Source: an uncultured Oscillospiraceae bacterium
GTDB taxonomy: Bacteria; Bacillota; Clostridia; Oscillospirales; Ruminococcaceae
Assembly (NCBI GenBank): GCA_934463345.1
Contig: CAKSJL010000008.1
Coordinates: forward strand, 1-43,219
DNA length: 43,219 bases
Direction: 5' to 3'
Made by a program: the position numbers and the translations under genes
Notes under the pieces: model-generated
Databases searched by the model: none
The model's input: only the letters and a program-made list of their open reading frames with translations
Told to the model about the DNA's origin: nothing
Shown: positions 1-7,656 of the stretch, in pieces
How positions within the stretch are numbered: position 1 is the stretch's first letter
Layout of the letters: each line of letters begins with the position of its first letter

Positions 1-125
1 GATTGCATAGAAACGACGCAGGAATACTGGCGTATTGCAAGGAGCTTCTGTGTAATATGACGGAAAATTTGTCAGCAAATGCTGTGCAAAGCCGTCAGGC
101 GTGCTTTGTGCGGTGTTGCCTTAAA
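1..125. repeat. Type C intergenic palindromic element, truncated by window edge
   Basis: No gene is supported in the first 149 bases. The stretch ends with GTGCGGTGTTGCCTTAA, the terminal arm of a dispersed repeat also seen at 26659-26712 and, inverted, at 24567. The inner part (about 22-50) has ATACT-CGTAT-GCAAG blocks that resemble the core shared by the type A element at 21836 and the type B element at 26866. The other arm lies beyond the window start. A 94-residue open frame here was rejected as non-genic. Confidence 0.6.
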
Positions 126-149
126 TGCAGGGGTCTGATTAATAGATCC

Positions 150-2531
150 TTATCCCATTACTACTTCAATTTTATTTTCGTCCGCAAGCTTTGCAGCAGG
201 AATATAATTTCCTTCGAGCTTTTCTCCGTTGAGAATAATCTCCTTAACGCCACTTTCGACATGGTTGTCGTTTCTTATGTCTATTGACAGAACTTTTCCA
301 CGAAATACCTTGTGAATTCTGAATCCGTTCCATTCTGATGGTATTGACGGTGAAATCAAAAGTCCGTCAGAATCAGGACGCATACCGCAGATTCCTTCAA
401 TGCATCCGACCATTACTGTTGAAGCAGTGCCGGTCAGCCAGTGAACGTGTGAGCGTCCCTCAAAAGGTGAAGCCTTGCTCTCTGTGAACTGTCCATGTGC
501 ATAAGGTTCAATTACTCTTATCTCAGCCTTGTCGTTCATTGCTGCCGGAGAGCTTTCCATGAAGTACTCAAATGCTCTGTTTCCATGTCCTGAAAGAGCT
601 TCGGCAAGAATCAGCCAGCCTTGTGACTGTGAGAAAATGCCGCCATTTTCCTTTGTGTCCGCATTAAATATGTGCATGAGCGCTCCGTCAAAGTAATGCT
701 CCTTATAAGGAGGTTCAAGAAGCTTTGCACCATATGGTGTATTGAGTATATCATGAACGCTGTTCATTGCCTTTTCTGCCTGTTCATCGGAAGCGAATCT
801 TGAAATAACGCTCCAGCTTTGAGGGTTCAGCCACATGTTGGCTTCCGGATCCTTTTTAGCGCCCACGATTACGCCGTCCTCACGAATACCTCTTATGAAT
901 CTGTCCTCGTCCCAGCACTTTTCAAGTGATGCGCCAAGCTCCGGCTGAACCTTGTCAATATACGCAGCATATTCACTGTCGTTTTTCTTCACAGCCATAT
1001 CTTTTATTACTGTCATTGCATAATAAAGCTGGAATGCAACAAAGGTTGACTCTCCCTTTGCTCCAAGACGCAGGCAGTCGTTCCAGTCGGCGTGAAGTCC
1101 GGCAGGCATTGAATGAGCGCCCAGTCTTTCCATAGAAAAGCGTATCGCATTTTTAAGATGCTCATAAACTGTAGCTTCTCCGCCATTTGCGTACACAATA
1201 ACCTCATCAAGGAATGCCGTGTTTCCGCTTTCGCCAATATACTTTACAATAGTCGGGAAGAGCCACAGAGCGTCATCAGCACGATAGGAAGGATGTCCTG
1301 TTTCCTTTACATATTCAGGATCGTCAGGAGTGTTTTCATGCCCTGCGTTGTGGTTAAATTTAACGAGTGGTAGTCCGCCGCCATTGTCAACCTGCGCTGA
1401 AAGCATGAAGCGTATCTTATCTGCTGCCATTTCCGGTGCAAGGTGAATAATTCCCTGGATGTCCTGAACCGTATCACGATAGCCGTAGCCGTTTCTTAAA
1501 CCGCAATAGATAAATGAAGCGGCTCTTGACCAGATAAATGTTATAAAGCACTGGAATGCATTCCATACGTTTATCATGTTGTTGAATTCCTCTGACGGTG
1601 TTTCAACCTGGAAGCGGTCAAGCAGGCTGTGCCAGTAATTTTTAAGCTCATTTGTTTCGCTGAGTACTCTGCCCTGTTCTTCGTATGATTTTATCAGAGC
1701 TTCAGCCTCATTATCCGGCTTCTGACCAAGGAGGTATGTCAGCTCAGCAGTCTGTCCCGGATTCAGTGTTATGTCTGACTGCAATGCTCCGCAGGAATTG
1801 GAGTTGAAATTCATTGAGTTGTCAAGAAAACCGTTTTCTACACCCACAGGATTGGAATAGGTTCTGTAGGAGCCGATAAATTTGTCGAAATTACCGCATG
1901 AGCCTGAAACCTTTGCTCCCGAAAGACCGAAAAATCTGTCGTAACGATCCTTTGCGCTGTTTTCGCTTATTGTCTGAACAATTCTGTTATCTTTAAACTG
2001 TGTCTTTGAGATGAAGAGGGAATACTGTAGATTAACCTGATCCTGTTCGTAGTTGTTTTCATTTGTAAATTCAACAAATCCGAATACGGAAAGCTTTCTT
2101 GGCTCTGAACCGGTATTTGTTATCTTACAGTTCCAGACCTCATGAGTCTTTCCCATAGGAACATAATAGGTTGTTTCTGCCTTTATTTCGGAATATTCAG
2201 AGCTTATAACAGTGTATGCCGTACCATGGCGGCACTCGCTCTTGTATTTGTCAAGCGGCTTTCCGACAGGCTGCCATGAAGCTGACCAGTAATCAGCAGT
2301 ATCATTATCTCTTATATAAATATAGCGTCCCGGAAGAGCCATCATTGAATTAAAACGATAGCGGCTGATTCTTCCGTTTGCACCGGACTTTACAAAACTA
2401 TATCCGGCAGCATTGTTTGAAATAATAGCGCCGTATTCAGGTGAACCCAGATAGTTTGCCCATGGTGCCGGTGTGTCAGGTCTTGTTATAACATATTCCT
2501 TGTTTTTAAGGTCAAAATAGCCGTATTTCAT
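150..2531 (-). CDS. GH94 cellobiose phosphorylase (probable)
   Basis: Predicted cytoplasmic enzyme that phosphorolyses cellobiose to alpha-glucose 1-phosphate and glucose, saving ATP in cellulolytic bacteria. The 793-residue product matches the usual family length of about 800. It has an N-terminal beta-sandwich region (about 1-290), a linker, then an (alpha/alpha)6 barrel containing GLRNGYGYRDTVQD (about 344-357) and ADWNDCLRLG (about 481-490). The Asp in WNDC (about 485) is the family's catalytic acid. There is no signal peptide. The ATG start has AAGGAG 7-8 bases upstream. A TTGAAA-N17-TATCAT promoter lies at 2735-2763, giving a leader of about 195 nt filled by a nested repeat. Substrate is inferred; cellodextrin or chitobiose phosphorylase are related alternatives, but the WNDC region and length favour cellobiose. 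Confidence 0.9.
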   Translation of the reverse strand: MKYGYFDLKNKEYVITRPDTPAPWANYLGSPEYGAIISNNAAGYSFVKSGANGRISRYRFNSMMALPGRYIYIRDNDTADYWSASWQPVGKPLDKYKSECRHGTAYTVISSEYSEIKAETTYYVPMGKTHEVWNCKITNTGSEPRKLSVFGFVEFTNENNYEQDQVNLQYSLFISKTQFKDNRIVQTISENSAKDRYDRFFGLSGAKVSGSCGNFDKFIGSYRTYSNPVGVENGFLDNSMNFNSNSCGALQSDITLNPGQTAELTYLLGQKPDNEAEALIKSYEEQGRVLSETNELKNYWHSLLDRFQVETPSEEFNNMINVWNAFQCFITFIWSRAASFIYCGLRNGYGYRDTVQDIQGIIHLAPEMAADKIRFMLSAQVDNGGGLPLVKFNHNAGHENTPDDPEYVKETGHPSYRADDALWLFPTIVKYIGESGNTAFLDEVIVYANGGEATVYEHLKNAIRFSMERLGAHSMPAGLHADWNDCLRLGAKGESTFVAFQLYYAMTVIKDMAVKKNDSEYAAYIDKVQPELGASLEKCWDEDRFIRGIREDGVIVGAKKDPEANMWLNPQSWSVISRFASDEQAEKAMNSVHDILNTPYGAKLLEPPYKEHYFDGALMHIFNADTKENGGIFSQSQGWLILAEALSGHGNRAFEYFMESSPAAMNDKAEIRVIEPYAHGQFTESKASPFEGRSHVHWLTGTASTVMVGCIEGICGMRPDSDGLLISPSIPSEWNGFRIHKVFRGKVLSIDIRNDNHVESGVKEIILNGEKLEGNYIPAAKLADENKIEVVMG

Positions 2532-2567
2532 TTAAAATCTCCTTAATTGTATTTTGAAAAAAGCCCA

Positions 2568-2728
2568 AGCGTATTCACATAAAAGACATGCATTTTAGAA
2601 CCTGTCTTCACAAGCGTCTGCGCACGTCTTTCCAGCAAATTTTTTCGCATACTGTATTAAAATTGTGCTTGGAAATCTGCACACATATCTTGTGAAGACG
2701 GGTTCTTATTTCTATGTGGACACGCTCT
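2568..2728. repeat. Type A palindromic element with a type B element nested inside
   Basis: The outer arms are GCGTATTCACATAAAA (2569-2584) and the complement of GAGCGTGTCCACATAGA (about 2711-2727). They match the ends of the type A element at 21783-21949. Between them lies a complete type B inverted repeat. The whole unit falls between the predicted promoter and start codon of the GH94 gene, so it should be transcribed as a long hairpin leader. Confidence 0.75.
2597..2706 (-). repeat. Type B palindromic element, internally deleted copy
   Basis: Ends are AGAACC-GTCTTCACAAG and CTTGTGAAGACGGGTTCT. Read on the minus strand it matches the 26814-26976 element nearly throughout, but it lacks about 53 central bases that include the ATACTTG-GTATGGCAAG core. 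So this is an internally shortened copy in opposite orientation, as non-autonomous mobile elements often are. Confidence 0.8.
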
Positions 2729-2734
2729 TTTTCT

Positions 2735-2763
2735 ATGATAACATTTATTACAGTTTATTTCAA
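2735..2763 (-). promoter_or_regulatory. Promoter of the GH94 phosphorylase gene
   Basis: On the minus strand TTGAAA (2763-2758), 17 bases, then TATCAT (2740-2735), with TG one base before the -10 hexamer (extended -10). The predicted transcript start is near 2728, at the very end of the type A repeat. Confidence 0.55.
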
Positions 2764-2887
2764 GGGGTTTATAAAAAAATCCGGAAGTAATCTGAAAATA
2801 TTACAATTCAGTAACAGTTTAATGCTTATTTGCATAGAATGATACAAAAACTGTGCCGTATAAGGGTATTGATGAGGAGGTTAAAAA

Positions 2888-3118
2888 ATGACAAGCGATA
2901 TTATAATTGCACTGATTTCCCTTGCCGGCACATTCGGCGGTACGTTAAGCGGTATATTTGTGTCATCCAAAATGACGAATTACCGTTTGCAGCAGTTGGA
3001 GAAAAAAGTTGAGGAACACAACAACTTTGCAAGAAGAATTCCGGTGATGGAAGAACAGATGAAAGTCGCAAATCACAGGATTGATGATCTGGAAAGAAGG
3101 TGCGAGCATGAAAAATAA
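2888..3118 (+). CDS. Small phage-type membrane protein with coiled coil (XhlA/BhlA-like)
   Basis: A 76-residue protein with a hydrophobic N-terminal segment (about 4-28, glycine-rich at the end), then a charged, heptad-like helix (about 36-75) starting QQLEKKVEEHN. This layout matches small hemolysin/holin-associated proteins (XhlA or BhlA types) that sit just before holin and lysin genes in Firmicutes phages. The start has GAGGAGG 7 bases upstream. It overlaps the next gene by 11 bases, so translation is probably coupled. It is first in a five-gene phage-like cassette. Family assignment rests on architecture and context; sequence identity to a specific family was not tested. Confidence 0.7.
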   Translation: MTSDIIIALISLAGTFGGTLSGIFVSSKMTNYRLQQLEKKVEEHNNFARRIPVMEEQMKVANHRIDDLERRCEHEK

Positions 3119-3281
3119 ACTTATCGGGCTGCTTAGCGTCAAGAGCATTGTAACGCTTATACTAACGGCGGTATTTGCGTCTCTTTCTCTTGACAGAGTA
3201 ATTTCCGGAGAGCAGTTTCTGATGATTTTTACGACTGTAATTGCGTTTTATTTTGGAACGCAGCATGAGAAAGACAAGTGA
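3108..3281 (+). CDS. Putative phage holin, 57 residues
   Basis: Starting at ATG 3108 (MKNKLIGLLSVKS) the product is 57 residues. It has two hydrophobic segments (about 12-28 and 36-50) separated by a short polar turn around RVISGE, and a charged tail. A small two-helix membrane protein directly before a lysozyme gene is the classical holin arrangement: it would let the lysozyme cross the membrane. The coding region starts inside the preceding gene and ends 14 bases before the lysozyme start. An upstream in-frame ATG at 3081 lies deep inside the previous gene and has no SD. Confidence 0.7.
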   Translation: MKNKLIGLLSVKSIVTLILTAVFASLSLDRVISGEQFLMIFTTVIAFYFGTQHEKDK

Positions 3282-3295
3282 GGAGACATGAATTT

Positions 3296-4060
3296 ATGAA
3301 AAAAGGTATTGATGTAAGCTTTGCTCAGGGGAGTATAAACTGGGGGCATGTGGATGCTGATTTTGCAATAATCAGGGCAGGTTACGGAAAAAGCAGTTCA
3401 CAGAAGGACGCACAGTTTGACAATAATTATACCGGCTGTAAATCAAACAGTATACCAGTAGGCTGCTACTGGTATTCATATGCCCTTGACGCACAGGAGG
3501 CAAGGGAAGAGGCAAAGGCGTGTCTTAAGGTCATAAAGGGGAAAACATTTGAATATCCGGTTTATTTTGATATAGAGCAGCCAGAGCAGTTCAGACTTGG
3601 CAGTGAAAAGGTTTCGGAAATATGCCGGGCATTTTGTGATGAGCTTGAAAAAGCCGGCTGCTGGGCGGGGATTTACTCTTATGCGTCATTTTTGAGAAGT
3701 CGTCTGACAGAAAAGATCAGAAGCCGATATGCTGTCTGGGTTGCACATACCGACGTATCAAAGCCGAATTACAGCTCAGACTACGGTTTGTGGCAGTATT
3801 CTCATACGGGTAAAATGAATGGTATTTCGGGAAATGTAGATTTTAACTATTCGTATGTTGATTATCCGGAGCAGATGAAAAAGGCAGGACTTAACGGTTT
3901 TGAAAAATCCGCTGACAAGACAATTGTACACACAGTAAGAATCGGTGAAAATCTTACAGTTATTGCTGAAAAATATGGCACGACTGTTGAGAATATTGTC
4001 AGAAAGAACAATATTAAGAATCCTGATCTGATTTATCCGGGACAGAAGCTTAAAATATGA
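3296..4060 (+). CDS. GH25 muramidase with C-terminal LysM domain (endolysin-like)
   Basis: A 254-residue predicted N-acetylmuramidase that cleaves peptidoglycan. The GH25 domain occupies about 1-200: GIDVS at the N-terminus supplies the conserved Asp (residue 6), and YFDIE supplies the catalytic Asp/Glu pair (about 92 and 94). A LysM peptidoglycan-binding domain fills about 209-254 (HTVRIGENL to YPGQKLKI). There is no signal peptide, as expected for a holin-dependent phage endolysin. I chose ATG 3296 because AGGAG at 3281-3285 sits 10 bases upstream; a GTG at 3278 in the same frame lacks a spaced SD. It follows the putative holin and precedes tail-fibre-like genes. Confidence 0.9.
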   Translation: MKKGIDVSFAQGSINWGHVDADFAIIRAGYGKSSSQKDAQFDNNYTGCKSNSIPVGCYWYSYALDAQEAREEAKACLKVIKGKTFEYPVYFDIEQPEQFRLGSEKVSEICRAFCDELEKAGCWAGIYSYASFLRSRLTEKIRSRYAVWVAHTDVSKPNYSSDYGLWQYSHTGKMNGISGNVDFNYSYVDYPEQMKKAGLNGFEKSADKTIVHTVRIGENLTVIAEKYGTTVENIVRKNNIKNPDLIYPGQKLKI

Positions 4061-4076
4061 AAGGAACGTTTAAGGA

Positions 4077-4679
4077 TTGTTTTATACTGATGAAAAGGGA
4101 ATGCATATCAGCCGGGGAGATTCGGCTGATATTACTACAATACCAAAAAGAGTACTGGAAACCGACAAGTCGGATACAGTGACTCTTAACGGAAGTGCCT
4201 GCGTTATATTTACAGTCAAGTCCAGATACAGCGGCAGTCTGCTGATAAAACGCATACTTACAAAGAAAAATTATTCAGGCGATGTTCTGACATTCAGAAT
4301 ATCACCTGCTGAAACGGATACACAGCCATGCGGTTATGAATATAGCTTTATGTATATGCCTGATATGCAGGATGCAGGCACAGCGCAGACTTATGAACAG
4401 GGTATTTTTGAAATACTTCCTTCAGTCAGCGGGATCAGCGATCTCGGTGAACCGTCAACAACTGAGCAGTATACAAGAAGCGAAATAGATGAAATGCTTC
4501 TTGATAAGGCTGATGCAGCAGATGTTTACAGTAAAACGGAGATGGATACCAAGCTTCTGGAGAAAGCTGATGGCAATGACGTATACAAAAAGGATGAAGT
4601 TTACAGCAAATCTGAAATTGACAGCAAAATAGGCGATATACAGACTGTTCTTGCGTCAATAGTGGAGGTGACAGAATAA
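4077..4679 (+). CDS. Phage tail-fibre/baseplate-like protein
   Basis: A 200-residue protein. The N-terminal part (about 1-125) resembles beta-rich baseplate or tail-fibre adaptor domains (start MFYTDEKGMHISRGD). The C-terminal part (about 130-190) has repeated Y(S/T)(K/R)(S/T)E(I/M)D units separated by LLDKAD/LLEKAD, a pattern common in trimeric phage tail fibres. The likely start is TTG 4077, because AAAGGA lies about 11 bases upstream; ATG 4101 is an alternative that would trim 8 residues. It is in the same operon as the lysozyme and directly abuts the next gene. In complete phages such genes usually precede holin and lysin, so the order here is unusual. Confidence 0.65.
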   Translation: MFYTDEKGMHISRGDSADITTIPKRVLETDKSDTVTLNGSACVIFTVKSRYSGSLLIKRILTKKNYSGDVLTFRISPAETDTQPCGYEYSFMYMPDMQDAGTAQTYEQGIFEILPSVSGISDLGEPSTTEQYTRSEIDEMLLDKADAADVYSKTEMDTKLLEKADGNDVYKKDEVYSKSEIDSKIGDIQTVLASIVEVTE

Positions 4680-5288
4680 ATGGCAGACATAGCACAGTAT
4701 CTTGAGGAATTGAATACACAGAGAAATCAGCTTGCAGAAAATCTGACAGCAATGGGAGTTGAGGCAGATCATTCCGAAAAGCTGAATACGCTTGTACCTA
4801 AAGTGCTTGAGTGCAGCAGTGAAGAAGATGTGAAATTTATTGATAATCCGAGCGGTTCAATAAAAGCAAAGGTTGTTGTGTCAAATGAACCGTCTTACAG
4901 CAATATTGCACAGTATTTTAAAAGTATTGTGCTGCCGGAGGGAATTACTGAGCTTGGGACGCTCAGCTTTTATCAGTGCAGTAATCTGGAGTATTTACAT
5001 ATTCCAAGTACAGTGACAGCTATAAGTGCAGGGTCACTGGCAAATACATCGATAAAAACGCTGGTCATTCCGGCAGGAGTTACTTCATTTGGGGCTTCTG
5101 CACAGGTGTCACCGATCAGAGGATGCACTGAACTGACAGACATTACGTTTTTAAATCCTGAGTGTGAAATTTATATGAGTGCAGATATAATTCCGTCACA
5201 GACTGTGATTCATGGATATCAGGACTCAACAGCTCAGCAGTATGCGGTGACGTTTGAAAGAACGTTCGCTTTGATTTCCGGGAATTGA
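4680..5288 (+). CDS. Phage-associated protein with BspA-type leucine-rich repeats
   Basis: A 202-residue protein. The N-terminus (about 1-45, AQYLEELNTQRNQLAENL then EKLNTLVPKV) resembles the short helical start found in many phage tail-tip proteins. Residues about 75-195 contain several LRR_5 (BspA-type) repeats such as IVLPEGITELG, LEYLHIPSTVTAIS and LVIPAGVTSFG, which usually bind surfaces or proteins. The ATG follows the previous stop with no gap, with GGAGGTGA 10-11 bases upstream inside the preceding gene, so coupling is likely. No signal peptide. Probably a receptor-binding or adhesion component of the phage-derived cassette; exact role unknown. Confidence 0.65.
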   Translation: MADIAQYLEELNTQRNQLAENLTAMGVEADHSEKLNTLVPKVLECSSEEDVKFIDNPSGSIKAKVVVSNEPSYSNIAQYFKSIVLPEGITELGTLSFYQCSNLEYLHIPSTVTAISAGSLANTSIKTLVIPAGVTSFGASAQVSPIRGCTELTDITFLNPECEIYMSADIIPSQTVIHGYQDSTAQQYAVTFERTFALISGN

Positions 5289-5342
5289 TGCTGTCGTTTA
5301 TTATAAAGTTGTGAATTATGTGAATATGTTATAAAAAAGCTG

Positions 5343-5371
5343 TAGACAAAGTACAGAAAATATGATATAAT
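5343..5371 (+). promoter_or_regulatory. Promoter of the Nudix gene
   Basis: TAGACA (5343-5348), 17 bases, TATAAT (5366-5371), with TATG just before the -10 hexamer (extended -10). It lies about 106 bases before the preferred Nudix start. Confidence 0.6.
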
Positions 5372-5477
5372 ATATATAAATTACTTATCATATTTGATTC
5401 TGTCTGTTATTTTACGAACGAAACAGATGAGGTTTGGGGATGGTAACAGCTTTATCAAAGGAAAGGAATCTGTAAAG

Positions 5478-5891
5478 ATGCTTCATGAAAAATCATGCGG
5501 AGCTATTGTTTTCCGAAAATTTCACGGCAATATAGAAATACTTCTTATAAAACACGTTAACAGCGGTCATTGGTCATTTCCCAAAGGGCATGTTGAGGGA
5601 AATGAGACAGAGCTAGAAACGGCGCAGCGTGAGATTATGGAGGAAACTGGCATAGACGTTATTCTTGACCCAACATTTCGTGAAACTGTTTCTTATTCTC
5701 CAAAAAAGGATACCCAGAAAATTGTTGTGTATTTCCTGGGGCTTGCCAAAAATTATGATTATGTGGCACAGGAAGAGGAAATAGCAGAAATAAAGTGGGT
5801 CGATATAAGCTATGCTGTCAATATACTCACATACGACAATGATAAGGTTATCGTAAATAAAGCAAAGTCTGCAATTAAAGAAAGAGTCTGA
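5478..5891 (+). CDS. Nudix hydrolase, Ap4A-pyrophosphatase-like
   Basis: A 137-residue Nudix protein expected to hydrolyse a nucleoside diphosphate linked to another group. The Nudix box is complete: G-HVEGN-E-TELETAQ-REIMEETGI (about residues 40-62), which supplies the metal ligands. The start SCGAIVF and the SFPKGHVE context resemble bis(5'-nucleosyl)-tetraphosphatase-type enzymes; the substrate is an inference. I chose ATG 5478 (MLHEKSCG) because GGAAAGGA lies about 10 bases upstream and the Nudix fold begins right after it. An in-frame extension to 5394 has no SD and is not family-like. It is a monocistronic gene ending at a strong terminator. Confidence 0.85.
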   Translation: MLHEKSCGAIVFRKFHGNIEILLIKHVNSGHWSFPKGHVEGNETELETAQREIMEETGIDVILDPTFRETVSYSPKKDTQKIVVYFLGLAKNYDYVAQEEEIAEIKWVDISYAVNILTYDNDKVIVNKAKSAIKERV

Positions 5892-5908
5892 ACAGCTTCT
5901 GTACAGAC

Positions 5909-5947
5909 AAAAAAATCGTTCAGTAGAATAACTGAACGATTTTTTTA
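5909..5947. terminator. Bidirectional terminator between Nudix and DUF4364 genes
   Basis: Perfect stem AATCGTTCAGT / ACTGAACGATT with a 6-base loop, flanked by A-run on one side and T-run on the other, so it can serve both convergent transcripts. Confidence 0.85.
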
Positions 5948-6541
5948 TTACAGATCATCAGGATCGAATATTTCTTCTTCATTATTAAGGGCAATATTCA
6001 GCACTTTGCTGTAAAAACCCGTCGGATTTTTCATTATGTTTTTTCCTATCATTTCAGCCTGAGTTTTGTCCGGCGCAAAGAGCTTCATATCAAGAAGATC
6101 GTCACCAATGTCAAGGCAGCGAAGATGGATATAGTATCCTTTTTCAAGGGCAATATACTCAATTTTTACTTCATTTTCATATTTGAGCTTTGCAAAATAT
6201 TTAAGAGCTGCCTGTACAATTTTATCACGATAGGACTTTTTTACATAGCCCCTTAGTGTTTTTGCACAATTTATGCCTTTCTCAGTCAGAACATACAGCT
6301 TTGAATTATTTTCTCCTGCTTCGACTTCAATAGAACCATTATTTATAAGATATGCTATCGCATCCTGATAAAAGAAATAATTGATTATTTCCGTTGTAAC
6401 AGCAATATCATAAAGCTGCTCGGAATCTACCGGCTTATTAATGCGGTAAAGAAGATAGCATATAAGAATTTTAACTGACTGAAGATCCTTTAATTCCGGC
6501 GAAGCCAATTCAGACATTTTTGAATAGCTTTCATTTTCCAT
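5948..6541 (-). CDS. DUF4364 family protein
   Basis: A 197-residue cytoplasmic protein that I recognise as DUF4364, a Clostridia family of unknown function with a predicted winged-helix N-terminal half (about 10-95: helices around LQSVKILICYLLYRI, a turn, then a beta wing near KLYVLTEKG). The C-terminal half is alpha/beta and ends in an acidic tail, EEEIFDPDDL. I chose ATG 6541 (MENESYSKM) because GGAGGGG lies 6-7 bases upstream; a TTG at 6565 lacks a spaced SD. It is the last gene of the aro operon, 20 bases after aroC. A role in regulation is possible from the fold but not shown. Confidence 0.8.
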   Translation of the reverse strand: MENESYSKMSELASPELKDLQSVKILICYLLYRINKPVDSEQLYDIAVTTEIINYFFYQDAIAYLINNGSIEVEAGENNSKLYVLTEKGINCAKTLRGYVKKSYRDKIVQAALKYFAKLKYENEVKIEYIALEKGYYIHLRCLDIGDDLLDMKLFAPDKTQAEMIGKNIMKNPTGFYSKVLNIALNNEEEIFDPDDL

Positions 6542-6561
6542 AATGATCCCCTCCGAAAAGG

Positions 6562-7656
6562 TCAAGTAAAATTCGGATAATCAAGCATGTGCGACAGTAT
6601 GCCGATATTTACAGCTGATTCAACGCATGGAACAGCTCTCGGCACAATGCATGGGTCGTGTCTGCCCTTTATGCTGAGAACATCATTTTTCATGTTGCCA
6701 TAATCTATGGTATCCTGTGGCTTTGAAATAGACGGCGTCGGCTTTATTGCGACATTCAGTGTGATAGGCATTCCTGAAGATATTCCCCCGAGTATGCCGC
6801 CATGATTATTTGTTTTTGTTTTGACGTGCCCACGGTCATCAACGTAAAAATCGTCATTGTTCTGGCTTCCCACCATTTTTGCAGTCAGGAATCCAGCGCC
6901 GAATTCAAGTCCTTTTACAGCAGGTATTCCGAATATAAGCTGTGCAAGCGTATTTTCCAGACCGTCAAACATAGGCGAACCTATTCCGGCAGGAACATTT
7001 ACGCATGCACACTCAATGATTCCGCCCAGTGATTCACATCCTGTCCTTGCCTTCTGTATATCATCAAACATTTTTTGTCCCTGTTCATCGTTAATAACAG
7101 GAAATTTTTTATATCTCACATCAAGTATATCCTGCTTGGATACATTTGTTCTGTCAAAAACATCGTCCTTTATGTTGTGAATTTCAGCTATATGCGCACC
7201 AGTGTATATGCCTCTTTTTTCAAGTATCTGTCCGCAGACTGCTCCGGCAAAGCAGAGTGGCGCTGTAAGTCTGCCGGAAAAATGTCCGCCGCCTCTTACA
7301 TCATTAAAACCCTTGTAGCGTACTGCTCCGGTATAATCCGCATGTCCGGGACGGGCAAGCTTTGAAATATTGGAATAATCCTTTGAACGTGTATCCGTAT
7401 TCTGGATAAATGCACACAGAGGAGTGCCGGTTGTCTTGTCATTTATAAGTCCGGACATGATCTGAGGGAGATCCTTTTCTCCCCTCATTGTTGTAGTTCC
7501 GTCCTTTTTCGGTGCTCTTCTTGCAAGAAAGCGTCCAAGCTCTTCAATGTCAATATATTCTCCCGGCGGAAGGTTGTCTATGACAACGCCTATTGCCGGA
7601 CCATGTGACTCTCCGAATATTGAAATGGAAATACGATTATTCCATGTTGATGACAT
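6562..7656 (-). CDS. aroC: Chorismate synthase
   Basis: Catalyses the final shikimate step, 5-enolpyruvylshikimate 3-phosphate to chorismate, using reduced FMN. The 364-residue product has the family signatures FGESHGPAIG near the N-terminus, RGGGHFSGRLTAP in the middle and GRHDPCIVPRAVPCVES near the C-terminus. The start at ATG 7656 (MSSTWNN) is supported by GGGAGGT about 8 bases upstream. It overlaps the end of aroA by 20 bases, so translation is likely coupled. An upstream extension to 7725 is unlike the family. Confidence 0.97.
   Translation of the reverse strand: MSSTWNNRISISIFGESHGPAIGVVIDNLPPGEYIDIEELGRFLARRAPKKDGTTTMRGEKDLPQIMSGLINDKTTGTPLCAFIQNTDTRSKDYSNISKLARPGHADYTGAVRYKGFNDVRGGGHFSGRLTAPLCFAGAVCGQILEKRGIYTGAHIAEIHNIKDDVFDRTNVSKQDILDVRYKKFPVINDEQGQKMFDDIQKARTGCESLGGIIECACVNVPAGIGSPMFDGLENTLAQLIFGIPAVKGLEFGAGFLTAKMVGSQNNDDFYVDDRGHVKTKTNNHGGILGGISSGMPITLNVAIKPTPSISKPQDTIDYGNMKNDVLSIKGRHDPCIVPRAVPCVESAVNIGILSHMLDYPNFT

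Noticed and set aside
3..287. Open reading frame of 94 residues at the window start
   Set aside because: It has no SD, overlaps the end of the GH94 gene on the other strand, and its first part lies in a repeat element. Composition is not protein-like.
2888..5288. Complete prophage or tailocin
   Set aside because: Only lysis and fibre-type genes are present; no structural, packaging, replication or integration gene is in the window.
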